Shown piece by piece: positions 20,707 through 31,660 of a stretch of DNA of 64,000 bases. This DNA is from DATFDN01 sp963762525 (GTDB lineage Bacteria; Pseudomonadota; Alphaproteobacteria; Acetobacterales; Acetobacteraceae). Numbering within the stretch: the first letter of the stretch is position 1; each line of letters opens with the position of its first letter. The stretch spans positions 861,713 through 925,712 of the forward strand of contig CAVXKT010000003.1 in assembly GCA_963762525.1 (NCBI GenBank), written 5' to 3'. The notes under the pieces were generated by a model. The model was not told the origin of the DNA, did no database searches, and worked only from the letters and a program-made list of their open reading frames with translations. The position numbers and the translations under genes were made by a program.

Positions 20707-20795
20707 TTAAGTTCGTTTGCCGCCGTGTTCCAGCACCACGTCTGTGAACGTCCCGCCGATGTCGATCGCCAGATGCCCAGTCGCGTCGCCGCTCA
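20707..20795 (-). pseudogene. hydantoinase/oxoprolinase (HyuA) N-terminal fragment
   Basis: ATG 20795 opens a frame reading MSGDATGHLAIDIGGTFTDV, the diagnostic ATP-binding N-terminus of HyuA/OplA-family hydantoinases, and stops after 29 residues at the junction with the recombinase fragment. The remaining 600 or more residues are absent. In intact genomes such genes often follow dipeptide ABC transporter genes, as the next fragment suggests here. Confidence 0.65.
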
Positions 20796-20797
20796 TA

Positions 20798-21171
20798 TCA
20801 TCTCTCTTCACTCGCACCTCGTGCGTTACCGTCGGCTGCCTGAGCCGCGCAACTCCACGCCTCGTCTGGATCGAACTCGGTGTCAACGGGCCGGCAGGCG
20901 CGAGATGCGGCAGTAGCGGCAATTGGAGATCGTAGCGGGCGGGCGGCGCAGGCCTTGAGCGACAGGCGAGCGAAAGCATGGCACGCACGAGAGGCCAAGG
21001 GCGCGATCGGGGGACTGATCTCAAGCGGCGCCGAGACGAGGGCGCGGGCGTAGGGATGGCGTGGCCTGGTGACAATCTCCTCGGCGCTCGCCTGCTCGAC
21101 GATCACGCCGAGGTACATCACCGCGACGCGGTCGGCCGATGCCGCGCAGCGACTACTTCCAGATCGTTCAT
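20798..21171 (-). pseudogene. oligopeptide ABC transporter ATPase, C-terminal fragment
   Basis: Starts abruptly beside the end of the FAD enzyme gene with NDLEVVAA and, after a shift, ADRVAVMYLGVIVEQASAEE, RPRHPYARALVSAPLE: the H-loop-to-C-terminus of OppF/DppF-type ATPases, whose tail normally holds a cysteine cluster. Walker A, signature and Walker B are missing. It ends three bases before the HyuA fragment, as in a dpp-hyu operon. The order implies that a deletion fused the FAD gene to the tail of this operon. Confidence 0.65.
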
Positions 21172-23633
21172 GCCCGGACGCACCGGCGTTCGGGATCATG
21201 GAACGGCCGCAGGGAGGCGTCCGCCTCGAGGCGCTCTCCCGCCACATCGATCTCGAAACGTCCGGTGGCGACAACGCGCGGGTCGAGCCGCTCGCCGTTG
21301 GCCTCGATGTAGCCGAGCGCAAGCGGCCTTCCGAGGGTGTAGCCGAAAGCCCCGGAGGTCGTGCGGCCGACAAGCCGCCCGTCGCGCCAGATCGGCTCGT
21401 TGCCGAATGGCAGCCGCTCGGTGTGCTTCAGCGCGAAGCAGGCGAGCCGGCGGCTCATGCCCACGTCCCGCTGTCGCAGCAGCGCATCGCGGCCGATGAA
21501 GCCGCCCGGCTTCGACCAGGCGACGGCGAAGCCGAGCCCGGCCTCCAGCGGCGTGTCCTCGTCGGTGATGTCGTGGCCCCAAGACCGATAGAAGCCTTCT
21601 CCATTCGCAGCGAATTCATCGCGTGATAGCCGGCAAGTCGCAGTCCGTGCGCACCGCCCGCCGCGATGATGTCGTCGTAAACCGCCTGCGCGAACTCGGT
21701 CGGGATGTAGCAGCTCCCAGCCGAGCTCGCCGACATAGGTGATGCGGGTCGCGCGCACCCGTGCGTAGCCGAGGTCGATGACGCGCGAGGTGCCGAACGG
21801 GAACGCGGCATTGGACAGATCTCGTCGGTCGAGGCGACTGCAGCAGCGCGCGCGCACGCGGCCCCATCACGCCAAGCACGGCGTAAGCCGAGGACACATC
21901 GACCGCGACGGCGCGCGCATCCACGGGGATGTGCCGCCGCAGCCAGGCCAGGTCGCGGGTCTGGCTCGCGCAGGCGGTGACGACCAGGAAGCGGGTCTCG
22001 GCCTCGCGCGTGACCGTGACATCGGCCTCGATGCCGCCGCGCTCGTTCAGCCACTGCGTGTAGACGACCGCGGCCCGACGGTACGGCGACATCGTTGGCG
22101 CAGATGCGGTTGAGCGCGCGCTCGGCGTCCGGCCCCTCGACGGCGAATTTGGCGAACGAGGACTGGTCGAACAGCCCGACCGCCTCGCGCACCGCGCGGT
22201 GCTCGGCGCCGGCGTGCTCGAACCAGTTCTGCCGACCGTAGGCGTAGCGATATGCCGGCTTGGTCCCGGGCGGCGCGAACCAGTTCGGCCGCTCATACCC
22301 GGCGACCTCGCCGAAGCAGGCGCCGCGCAGCGGCCAGCCGGTCGTGCAGCACCGAGCGGCGCACGCCGCGCGCGGTCTCCGGCTGCCGGTGCGGCCAGTG
22401 CATCGCGTAGAGCAGGCCGAGCGCTTTCGGTGGTGCGGTCGTGCAGATAGCGCCGATTGCGCTGGAACGGCATGGTGCGGCGGATGTCGACGTCCCAGAG
22501 GTCCATCGGCGGATGGCCGTCGAGAATCCAGTCTGCCAGCACCTTGCCGGCGCCGCCGGCCGACTGGATGCCGATCGAGTTGAAGCCGGCGGCGACGAAC
22601 AGATTGCGGACCTCCGGCGTCTCGCCGAGCAGATAGCGATCATCCGGCGTGAAGCTTTCCGGTCCGTTGAAGAAGAGCTGGATCGCCGAGCCGGCCGAGC
22701 AGCCGGCACGCGCCGCGATCGGCGGCCTCGCAGCAGCGGTTCGATGTGCGCCGAGATCGTCGGGCAGCGTCTCGAAGCAGAAGCCGTCCGGGATGCCGGC
22801 CATTCCCCACGGCTTGGCCACCGGCTCGAACCAGCCGACCAGCAGCTTGCCGGCGTCCTCCTTGAAGTAGGAGCAGGCGTCGGCGTCGCGCAGCACCGGC
22901 AGATTGTTGCGGCAGCTCCGGGACCGGCTCGGTGACGATATAGAAGTGCTCGGCGGCGTGCAGCGGCACCGTGACATCGGCCCAGGCGCCGATTTCGCGC
23001 GCCCACATGCCGGCGCAATTGACGACGCAGTCCGGCGCGGATGTCGCCCGCGTGCGGTCTCCACCCCGACGGCGCGACCGTCCGCGAACCAGGATGTCGG
23101 TCGACGCGCAGTGTCCTCGATGATGCGCGCGCCCCGCGCCCGCGCGCCCTTCGCGAGCGCCTGGGTGGTGTCGACCGGGTTGGTCTGGCCGTCCTTCGGC
23201 AGATAGCACCGCGCCGACCAGGTCGTCGGCGTCCATCAGCGGCCACAGCCGTGCCGCTTCGGCGGCGCTCAGCACCTCGGCCTCGAGCGCCGAAGCAGCG
23301 CGCCATCGACGCGCCGCGCTTCAGCTCCTCGAAGCGCTCCGCGCTGGCGGCCAGCGCCAGCGAGCCGACCTGGCGGAACCCGGTCGCCTGCCCGGTCTCC
23401 TGTTCGAGCGTCGCGTAAAGCTCGGCGGTGTAGCGGGCGAGGCGCGTGAGGTTGTGGGTCGCCCGCAACTGCCCGACCAGACCCGCCGCGTGCCAAGTCG
23501 TGCCGCAGGTGAGCTGCCGGCGTTCCAGCAGCACCACATCGGCACCGCGTTTCGCCAGGTGATAGGCGACACTGCACCCGATGATGCCGCCGCCGATGAT
23601 GACGATGCTCGCTTCCCCCGGCAGCTCGGTCAT
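21168..23633 (-). CDS. FAD-dependent oxidoreductase/aminomethyltransferase, second copy (frameshifted)
   Basis: Paralogue of the gene at 9166-11627 with the same two-domain layout: VIIGGGIIGCSVAYHLAKRG, GTTWHAAGLVGQLRATHN with the covalent-FAD His, AGFNSIGIQSAGGAGKVLAD, then the GcvT part (WLNERGGIEADVTVTRE, AYAVLGVMGPRARALLQ, TYVGELGWELL, GYTLGRPLALGYIEANG) ending FHDPERRCVRA. About nine frameshifts. Start ATG 23633 on the minus strand lies opposite the FAD oxidase at 23707. Expected role: oxidative N-demethylation of an amine with transfer of the one-carbon unit to tetrahydrofolate. Its neighbours suggest substrates imported by the transporter at 25-29 kb. Confidence 0.8.
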
Positions 23634-23706
23634 GGCGCGTCTCCTTTGCCTGCCGCGATCCTGCCGCCTTGAGGCGCCTGGTGTCGATCACTACGCTCGC
23701 CTCGTT

Positions 23707-24999
23707 ATGTCCATCCGCGCACCGAACCAGCTACCGCCGAGCCTCTATGCCGAGACCGCCCGCGCGCCCGCGGAGGCGCCGGCGCTCGACGGCGACAAAC
23801 GTGTGTCGGTGGCGGTGATCGGCGGCGGCTTCACCGGGCTTTCCACCGCGCTCCACCTGGCCGGGCAGGGGACCGATGTCGCGGTGCTTGAGGCGCACGA
23901 GCCGGGCTGGGGCGCGTCGGGGCGCAACGGCGGACAGGTCAATCCCGGGCTGAAGCACGACCCCGATCAGGTGGAGGCCGATTTCGGTCGCGATCTCGGC
24001 CGCCGGATGGTGGCGCTCTCGGGCGAAGCGCCGAACCTCGTGTTCGAACTCATCAGACGCTACCAGATGGACTGCGACGCACTGCAATCCGGCACGCTGC
24101 GCGCCGCCTTCCACCGCCGCGCCGCCGCCGGCATTACGAGGAGCGCCGAGCAGTGGCGGCGACGCGACGCGCCGATGGAGTGGCTGGGCAAGCGCGAAAT
24201 CGGCCTCGCCACCGGAAGCGAGCGCTATCTCGGCGCCATGCTCGACCGGCGCGGCGGGCAAGTGAATCCGCTCGGCTACGCGCGCGGGCTCGCGCAAGCG
24301 GCACGACAGGCAGGCGCCGCCATCCACGGCGGGACGCCGGTCACGCGGCTGCGGCGCGACGGCGGCGCGTGGCTCGCCGCGACGCCAACCGGGACGGTGC
24401 GCGCCGATACGATCGTGCTCGCGACCAACGCCTATTCCGACGATCTCTGGCCGGGCCTACGCCGCAGCATCGTCCCGGTATGGAGCGGCATCGCGGCGAC
24501 CGAGGCGCTGCCGGAGCCGCTCGCCCGCGCCATCCTGCCGGCCCGCTCGGTGCTGTACGAGATGGGCTCGATCACCGTCTATTACCGGCTTGATCGGCAG
24601 GGCCGGTTGTTGATGGGCGGGCGCAGCCCGCTCCGCGACATCGGCGCGCCGCACGAGCTGCGATATCTGCTGAACTACGCGCGGCGCCTGTGGCCGGGAC
24701 TTCGCGAGGTGCGCTGGACGCATGGGTGGAGCGGCCGGCTTGCGGTGACGCCGGACCACTACCCGCACGTCCATGAGCCGGCGCCGGGCGTCTTCGCCTG
24801 CCTAGGCTACAACGGCCGCGGCGTCGCCATGAGCACGACGATGGGACGCGAGCTGGCCCGCCGCATCCTCGGCGGCGGTGCGGCGACGATCGACATGCCG
24901 GTGACCACCATGAGGACAATCCCCTTCCACGGCCTGTGGCGGAGCGCGGTCGCGGCCCGCGTCACCTATGGCCGCATTCGCGACGCGCTCGGGCTTTGA
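23707..24999 (+). CDS. FAD-dependent amine oxidase, PuuB/DAO family
   Basis: 430-residue, intact flavoprotein. Rossmann motif VAVIGGGFTGLSTALHLA near residue 35, then EAHEPGWGASGRNGGQVNPG, the hallmark of gamma-glutamylputrescine oxidase (PuuB/OrdL) relatives, and C-terminal THGWSGRLAVTPDHYPHVHE and CLGYNGRGVAMSTTMGREL. I start it at ATG 23707 (MSIRAPNQ); upstream in-frame codons belong to the region opposite the minus-strand gene. Such enzymes oxidise the C-N bond of secondary or acylated amines with release of H2O2. Substrate is inferred only from the neighbours: polyamine-type ABC transporter and M20 amidohydrolase. Confidence 0.83.
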   Translation: MSIRAPNQLPPSLYAETARAPAEAPALDGDKRVSVAVIGGGFTGLSTALHLAGQGTDVAVLEAHEPGWGASGRNGGQVNPGLKHDPDQVEADFGRDLGRRMVALSGEAPNLVFELIRRYQMDCDALQSGTLRAAFHRRAAAGITRSAEQWRRRDAPMEWLGKREIGLATGSERYLGAMLDRRGGQVNPLGYARGLAQAARQAGAAIHGGTPVTRLRRDGGAWLAATPTGTVRADTIVLATNAYSDDLWPGLRRSIVPVWSGIAATEALPEPLARAILPARSVLYEMGSITVYYRLDRQGRLLMGGRSPLRDIGAPHELRYLLNYARRLWPGLREVRWTHGWSGRLAVTPDHYPHVHEPAPGVFACLGYNGRGVAMSTTMGRELARRILGGGAATIDMPVTTMRTIPFHGLWRSAVAARVTYGRIRDALGL

Positions 25000-25069
25000 A
25001 TTGCCGGTCATCCGCGGTGGCAATGACCTCGCTTGGCCGGCACGGGAATATTCCGGCGTAGCGCCCCGA

Positions 25070-26189
<1,120 letters not shown>

Positions 26190-26234
26190 CGGAATCCGAT
26201 GGTAGGGAAGTGTCCGCGTAGCCGAAAGAGGCTT

Positions 26235-26258
26235 TGCCAGACGCATGAACGTCTGGCA
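26235..26258. promoter_or_regulatory. nine-base inverted repeat, probable operator
   Basis: TGCCAGACG and CGTCTGGCA form a perfect dyad separated by CATGAA, centred in the short divergent region between the ATPase gene and the permease-binding protein genes. Perfect nine-base arms in 94 bases are unlikely by chance, and the location suits a repressor or activator that switches both units together. No regulator gene is adjacent, so the binder is unknown. Confidence 0.6.
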
Positions 26259-26283
26259 TGCTCCGGTCGGCCGGGGAGATGCG

Positions 26284-27165
26284 ATGCCAAGTGAAACGGT
26301 CGCGCCGGCGGCGGTATGGTCGGGACGGCTCGCCACGGTCCGGGTTCCGTCCTTCGCGCTGGTGCTGCCGCTCCTCTTGTATCTCCTGATCCTGTACGCC
26401 GTTCCGGTCGCGGCGATGATGTTCCGGTCCCTTCACGAGCCGCACTGGACGCTCGCGAACTTCGCGACGCTGGTGCAGCAGCCGATCTATCTGCGCGTGC
26501 TCTGGATCACGCTCCGCATCGCGGTGGTGACGACGGTTGCGGTGCTGCTGCTCGGCTATCCGGTCGCCTATTTGCTCGCGCGGATTTCGCCGGCCCGGGC
26601 GAACCTGCTGATGATCCTGGTGCTGGTGCCCTTTTGGAGCAGCATTCTGGTGCGGAGCTACGCCTGGATGGTGCTGCTGGGACGCAACGGCATCATCAAC
26701 CAGATACTCTTCGCGACCGGCGTGATCGCCGCGCCGCTGCGGCTACTCAACACCACCTTCGCCGTCTACGTGGCAATGACGCACGTGCTGCTGCCGTTCA
26801 TGATCCTGCCGCTCTATGCCGCGCTGCGCGGCATCGATCCCAACCTGCTGCGGGCCGGCGCCAGTCTCGGCGCGCGGCCGGCCGCGGTGTTCCGACAGGT
26901 CGTGCTGCCGCTCAGCCTGCCTGGCGTATCGGCCGGTTGCCTGTTGGTGTTCATTCTCGCGCTCGGGTTCTACATCACGCCGGCGCTGGTCGGCGGCCCG
27001 CGCGATCTAATGATGGCGATTCTGATCCAGCAGCAGATCGATCAGTTCAACTGGCCGCTCGGCTCGGCGCTGTCGGTCGTGCTGCTGGCGACGGCCCTCA
27101 TCACGTTCGCCTTGTTCAGCCGCGTACTGCGGGTTGAGCAGACATTCGGACGGGCGCGGGCGTGA
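26284..27165 (+). CDS. ABC transporter permease, PotB type
   Basis: 293-residue intact inner-membrane protein of the binding-protein-dependent family. Six hydrophobic segments, from SFALVLPLLLYLLILYAVPV to LGSALSVVLLATALITFALF; EAA loop RAGASLGARPAAVFRQVVLP near residue 205. Start ATG 26284 (MPSETVAPA) is preceded by GGGGAG; an in-frame ATG at 26245 lies inside the dyad and is less likely. Overlaps the next permease start by four bases (GTGA), so the pair is coupled. Confidence 0.87.
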   Translation: MPSETVAPAAVWSGRLATVRVPSFALVLPLLLYLLILYAVPVAAMMFRSLHEPHWTLANFATLVQQPIYLRVLWITLRIAVVTTVAVLLLGYPVAYLLARISPARANLLMILVLVPFWSSILVRSYAWMVLLGRNGIINQILFATGVIAAPLRLLNTTFAVYVAMTHVLLPFMILPLYAALRGIDPNLLRAGASLGARPAAVFRQVVLPLSLPGVSAGCLLVFILALGFYITPALVGGPRDLMMAILIQQQIDQFNWPLGSALSVVLLATALITFALFSRVLRVEQTFGRARA

Positions 27166-27960
27166 GAGCGCGCGCCGTCGGCCCGGGGCTGATCGCCGTC
27201 GCCTCGGTCGTCTTCTTCTACCTGATCTTCCCGATCCTGGTGATCATCCCGGTCTCCTTCTCGGCCGCCAAATACCTGAGCTTTCCGCCGCCCGGCTTCT
27301 CCTTGCAGTGGTACGCCAAGTTTTTCGGCCGGGCGGACTGGCGGGGGGCGGCCTGGCTGAGCATCTGGGTCGCGGTCTGCGTCACCATTCTCGCCACGGC
27401 GCTCGGCACCCCGGCCGCGTTCGGACTGGTGCGCGGGAGGTTTGCCGGCAAACGGCTGATCAACGGCTTCATCCTTTCCCCGATCATCGTGCCGGGCATT
27501 ATCGTTGCGGTTGGCATCTATTTCGCCTATGCGCGGCATGGGGTTGATCGGGCATCCGATCGCGCTGGTGCTGGCCCACACCTGCCTGGCCGTGCCGTTC
27601 GTCGTGATCAACGTCTCGGCGGCGCTCTATGGGTTTGACGACCGGCTGGAGCAGGCGGCGATGAATCTCGGCGCGACCCCTTGGCGGACTGTTCGGCAGG
27701 TGACGTTGCCGCTGATCCGCCCCGGTATCCTGGCCGGCGCGGTTTTCGCATTCATCACCTCGTTCGACGAGCTGCTGGTGGCGCTGTTCGTCTCCGGCAG
27801 CACCGCGATGACCTTGCCGCGCCTGATGTGGCAGGAGATCCGCGAGGACATCGATCCGACCATCGCCGCCGCATCGACCCTGCTCATCTCTTTTACGACG
27901 CTCCTGCTGGTTTCGGTGGAGCTGCTACGGCGGCGAGGCGAAAGGCTGCGCAATGCCTGA
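27162..27960 (+). CDS. ABC transporter permease, PotC type (one frameshift)
   Basis: Second permease, about 265 residues. Segments IAVASVVFFYLIFPILVII and LSPIIVPGIIVAVGIYFAYAR lead to a shift near 27535, where an extra C in gcgcggCatgggg breaks the expected YARMGLIG; the protein then continues ALVLAHTCLAVPFVVINV, EAA loop AAMNLGATPWRTVRQVTLP, and ends LLRRRGERLRNA. 799 = 3x266+1. Start GTG 27162 overlaps the previous stop. Partner of the PotB-type permease and the ATPase across the divergent gap. Confidence 0.83.
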
Positions 27961-27973
27961 GGGGGAGGGTGCA

Positions 27974-29167
27974 ATGAATAGAAGCAAGGATCTGATCGGC
28001 GGGTTGCTGAGGCTTGCCGCTTCACCACCGCACGTAGCCGATTTCGGGCGCCGTCAGTTGATTCGCGACGCCGCCCGCTTCGGCATCACGGCGGCGGCGA
28101 TGGCGGCGCTGGCCAAGCCGCTCGCCTTCGCGCAAGCGCGGGCCGCCGAGCCTTCGCAGCTGCCGGGGATGACGTCGGTGCCCGATAACCTGAAGGGCAG
28201 CGGCGTGGTGCGCGTCTGCTCCTGGGGCGGGGCGCTGCAAGAGGCGCAGCGCACGGCCTATTTCCGGCCGTTCGAGAAACTGTGCGGCATCAAGGTGATC
28301 GAGTCGGAGGGCCCGGACGTGGTCAAGGTCAAGGCGATGGTCGACACCGGCAATGTCGAATACGACGTCGGCGAGTTCGACCGCGCCGACGTGATCAACC
28401 TCGACAAGAAGGGTAGCTATTGGGAGCCGATCGACTACGGGCTGGTCGATACTGTGCATATCGACCCGGTGTTCCACTACAAATACTCGCTCGACATGCT
28501 TCCTTATGCCGAGATCATCGCCTTCCGCACCGACGCATTCGGGGGTGCCAGGCCGAGCGGCTGGAAGGATTTCTGGGATCTCAAGGCGTTTCCGGGGCCG
28601 CGCACCATGACCGCCGGGACCGGGGGGTTGGTCCCCGAGCTGGAGGCGGCCGAGATCGCCGCCGGCACCCCGGTCTCCGAGGTCTACCCGATCAACATCG
28701 ACCGCGCCTACAACAAGCTGGCGGAAATCCGGCCGGCGGTGGTGAAGTGGTGGACCGCGGGGGCGATGCCGGCACAGATGCTGGCGGACAAGGAGGTGGT
28801 GCTTGGCACCGCCTGGAATGGCCGGATCGCCGCCATCCAGGCCACCGGTTCGCCGGTCGATATCGTCTGGAATCAGGGCATGCTGAAGAACGACTCCTGG
28901 GCGGTCCCGAAGGGCGCGGCGAATGCCGTCAACGCCATGAAGTTCACCGCCTTCATCACCCTGCCGGTCTCGCAGGCGCGGCTCTCCAGCCTGATCCCGT
29001 ACGGCTTCGTCAACGCCGAGGCGGCGAAATATCTTTCCACCGCGCGACTGAAGGTGCTGCCGACCGCCCCGGCCATCCGCGACAAGCTGTTCGTCTATGA
29101 CTCCGCCTGGTGGGCGGCCAACCGCGACGCCGTCACACGAAAATGGGCGAGCTGGGTTCTCGCATAG
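27974..29167 (+). CDS. ABC transporter substrate-binding protein, PotD/F type
   Basis: 397-residue intact periplasmic protein. ATG 27974 follows GAGGGGGAGGG and lies 13 bases after the permease stop; the in-frame ATG 27953 overlaps the permease end. The N-terminus DFGRRQLIRDAARFGIT with a following hydrophobic run looks like a twin-arginine signal, unusual for this class. The mature part has VRVCSWGGALQEAQR, ESEGPDVVKVKAMVD, YDVGEFDRADV, WKDFWDLKAFPGPRTM and KNDSWAVPKGAANAVNAM, typical of polyamine/opine-type binding proteins. Ligand unknown. Confidence 0.85.
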   Translation: MNRSKDLIGGLLRLAASPPHVADFGRRQLIRDAARFGITAAAMAALAKPLAFAQARAAEPSQLPGMTSVPDNLKGSGVVRVCSWGGALQEAQRTAYFRPFEKLCGIKVIESEGPDVVKVKAMVDTGNVEYDVGEFDRADVINLDKKGSYWEPIDYGLVDTVHIDPVFHYKYSLDMLPYAEIIAFRTDAFGGARPSGWKDFWDLKAFPGPRTMTAGTGGLVPELEAAEIAAGTPVSEVYPINIDRAYNKLAEIRPAVVKWWTAGAMPAQMLADKEVVLGTAWNGRIAAIQATGSPVDIVWNQGMLKNDSWAVPKGAANAVNAMKFTAFITLPVSQARLSSLIPYGFVNAEAAKYLSTARLKVLPTAPAIRDKLFVYDSAWWAANRDAVTRKWASWVLA

Positions 29168-29193
29168 CGCAACAACTCCCACGCGAGGTCGTC

Positions 29194-30801
29194 ATGCCGG
29201 CAGAGGTCAGCCTGAACGAACAGAAGCGGTTCGCGCTCGACTGGATCGACGGCAACCGCGCGCGCTTCTCGGACTGGAACCTACAGATCTGGAACTTTGC
29301 CGAGCCGGCCTGGCGGGAATACCGATCCGCACGCGCCTATTGCGAGCTGTTGCGCGGCGAAGGCTTCGAGGTGGAGGTCGGCTCGGGCGGAATGCCGACG
29401 GCCTTCGCCGCGCGCTGGGGCGGCGGCGGCCCGGTGGTGGGCAGCTACGCCGAATACGACGCGGTGCCGGGCAACGCGCAGGCGCTGGTGCCGCACCGCG
29501 CGCAGCGTCCCGGACTGCACCCCTGGGCGGCAGGACACACGGACCCGCATTCTTCGCTCGGCACCACCGCGCTCATCGGCGTGCTCGCCGCCAAGGCGAC
29601 GATGCAGCGGTTCGGGCTGGCGGGATCGCTGCGTTTCTGGGGTGAACCGGCTGAAAAGATGTGCGGCTCGAAGCCGGTGCATGCCGCCAAGGGCTACTAC
29701 GACGGCTGCGACGCGTTCATCGTCTATCATCCGCAGCGGGTGAACTCGATCGCGCACGAGACGCAGTGCGGGTCTTACTGGAGCGTGGTGTTCACCTTCG
29801 AGACGATGGCGCCGGAGGGCTGGATCGACACCAGCCTCGTCCCTTCGCGCGGCGCGCACGCCAACGCCCGTTGTCCGGGCGCCATCGACGCGCTCTGCCT
29901 GATGTACACGACGACGAAATACACCAAAGAGGCGATGTTCCCGCACACGGGCACCTGGACTCTGAACGAGTTCGTGCTGGCGGCGGGCGATGCGACATCG
30001 GACAACCTGCCGCCGCGGTTCAGTCAGATCCAGTATTCCTGGCGCTCGCCGACCCTGGCGATCCAGAGCCGCATCTACGACGTGCTGGCGAACAACGCGC
30101 GGAGCGCGGCGATGGCGACCGGCTGCGAGGTCTCGGCGCGTTGGATCACAAAGACGCGGGTGGGGTTGCCGAACCTCGCAATGACCGATCTCTGCTTTGC
30201 CAACATGCGGCTGGTCGGACCGCCCGCCTTCCCCGAAGAGGCGCGCGAATTCGCCCGCACCGTGCAAGGCAATCTCGGCCTGGAAGCGATGGTCAACCCG
30301 TTTGCTGAAGATAACGAGAACCTGCTCGAGCCGGCGGCGTTCGAGGCCGGGTTGCGGCAGGGGCTGCCGCCGTGGCAGCAGAATTTCACCTCCGATGACT
30401 ACGTGGAGTACACGTGGCACGCGCCGACCGCGCGGGTTTTCACCATGCGGCCGACCTTGCGGGCGCCGCGGGCGGGCTATGAATATCCGGCCTGGGCGGT
30501 GAACGTGATGGGCGGGCTGCCGGCGGCGATCGATCCCGGCATGTTCCTGGGCGGCAAGACGATCGCCGCCAGCCTGCTCGATCTCCTCACTCGCCCTGAC
30601 CTGCTCGGGGCCGCGACCGATGAATTCCGCGCGCGCACCGAAGGCGGCGTCGGCGGGCCAAGCTGGGTGGCGCCGTTGCTGCCGCGCGATTTTGCGGCGC
30701 CGATTGATCTACGCTGGCCCGAATACATCAGGACCGAACGCGGCGAGGAATGGTGGTTGCCCACGCCTCCATCGGGCAGCGGCGCCGGCGAACGGCTCTG
30801 A
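29194..30801 (+). CDS. M20 family amidohydrolase, AbgB-like
   Basis: 535-residue intact metallohydrolase resembling p-aminobenzoyl-glutamate utilisation protein B and other M20 amidases. Seen: WNFAEPAWREYRSA, VVGSYAEYDAVPGNAQ with the metal Asp region, HPWAAGHTDPHSSLGTTALIG (a HTDPH form instead of the usual GHxCGHN), EPAEKMCGSKPVHAAKGYYDG, PGAIDALCLMYT and the C-terminal half GKTIAASLLDLLTRP. ATG 29194 follows GCGAGGTCG, 26 bases after the binding-protein gene, so it belongs to the transporter operon. It probably deacylates or hydrolyses an imported amide whose amine part is then oxidised by the flavoenzymes next door. Confidence 0.82.
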   Translation: MPAEVSLNEQKRFALDWIDGNRARFSDWNLQIWNFAEPAWREYRSARAYCELLRGEGFEVEVGSGGMPTAFAARWGGGGPVVGSYAEYDAVPGNAQALVPHRAQRPGLHPWAAGHTDPHSSLGTTALIGVLAAKATMQRFGLAGSLRFWGEPAEKMCGSKPVHAAKGYYDGCDAFIVYHPQRVNSIAHETQCGSYWSVVFTFETMAPEGWIDTSLVPSRGAHANARCPGAIDALCLMYTTTKYTKEAMFPHTGTWTLNEFVLAAGDATSDNLPPRFSQIQYSWRSPTLAIQSRIYDVLANNARSAAMATGCEVSARWITKTRVGLPNLAMTDLCFANMRLVGPPAFPEEAREFARTVQGNLGLEAMVNPFAEDNENLLEPAAFEAGLRQGLPPWQQNFTSDDYVEYTWHAPTARVFTMRPTLRAPRAGYEYPAWAVNVMGGLPAAIDPGMFLGGKTIAASLLDLLTRPDLLGAATDEFRARTEGGVGGPSWVAPLLPRDFAAPIDLRWPEYIRTERGEEWWLPTPPSGSGAGERL

Positions 30802-30980
30802 CGGTGGGCGCCGGCGCTTCCCCGCGCGGGTTCCCGGGGCGGCGGCCGGTTGCCGCCAACTCAGGGCTGCCCTCGGCCACCTCCGGCGCCGCAGATGTTT
30901 CCGGTCGTATAGCTTGCTTTGTCATCCGCAAGCTGCACGTAGATCGAGGCCAGCTCGACTGGCCGGCCGGCACGCTCGTG

Positions 30981-31630
30981 ATGCGCGCCCCTGCCAAGAG
31001 TGTCGACGAAAACCTGCTCGACAGGTGCGACTTGCTCGCTCGCGCTGATTCGTTGACCCGGGTCTGCCGGGAGGGACACGCCGATTGGAATGCCTCGATG
31101 CTCTCATCGCGTTCTTGCGGGCGTATGGTGTGATCGCACCCGACGAGCACCTCCCAGCGTTCCCGAGGAAGGCTGGCACGCGGGCCGTGCATCGCATCGC
31201 CATGAAGTGGCTCGACCGCGGACAAGCGCCCGACCCCGGGTTTATTCCTCCCGACGGTCTCCGTCTCGTGCGCACGGTCGCCGAACTGCGCGAACTCGGC
31301 CGCCGGCTGAAAAACTGCATCAATCAGCCCGTGTTTGGAGGGCGTTACTTGATCGATCTCGTGACGGGTGCGCAGTGCTACCTCACCACCGAGGAGCCTG
31401 CGCTGACGTTGATCGCGCTGCATCCGCACGGACGAAATTTGTGGAGCATCGAGCAGATCGATGGGGCGGATTTCTGCTCAATCCGGGACCGGCTCGAATT
31501 GGGCCTGCGCTGGGCCAGTGTCACGCTCCTCCACAGCCGCCCGGATAGCGCGCTCAGTTCACTCACCGACTACAGCGAGGTCTATGAGGAGGGCGCCGAG
31601 GAGGCGGATGATGATGAATTGGCGGCTTGA
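30981..31630 (+). CDS. PcfJ-like hypothetical protein (one frameshift, start uncertain)
   Basis: Two frames join near 31085: MRAPAKSVDENLLDRCDLLARADSL then ECLDALIAFLRAYGVIAPD, HRIAMKWLDRGQ, and a central ELRELGRRLKNCINQPVFGG with ALTLIALHPHGRNLWSIEQID, a pattern seen in PcfJ-like proteins of integrative elements (arginine-leucine-x-N-C motif). Acidic C-terminus EEGAEEADDDELAA. Protein-like sequence extends upstream to about 30900 (FVIRKLHVDRGQLDWPAG) without a good start; ATG 30981 or GTG 30978 are the first choices. Function unknown; mobile-element cargo is likely. Confidence 0.5.
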
Positions 31631-31634
31631 ACCC

Positions 31635-31657
31635 AACAACCCACTGGAGGGGTTGTT
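31635..31657 (+). promoter_or_regulatory. hairpin enclosing the ribosome site of the next small gene
   Basis: AACAACCC (31635-31642) pairs perfectly with GGGTTGTT (31650-31657) around a seven-base loop. The GGAGGGG ribosome site of the 66-residue ORF at 31661 lies in the loop and right arm, so the fold could hide it, or act as a weak terminator for the preceding gene. Confidence 0.4.
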
Positions 31658-31660
31658 CCA

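Noticed and set aside
25006..25028. GGTCAT / ATGACC inverted repeat between convergent genes as terminator
   Set aside because: Six-base arms, eleven-base loop and no T-run; too weak to call.
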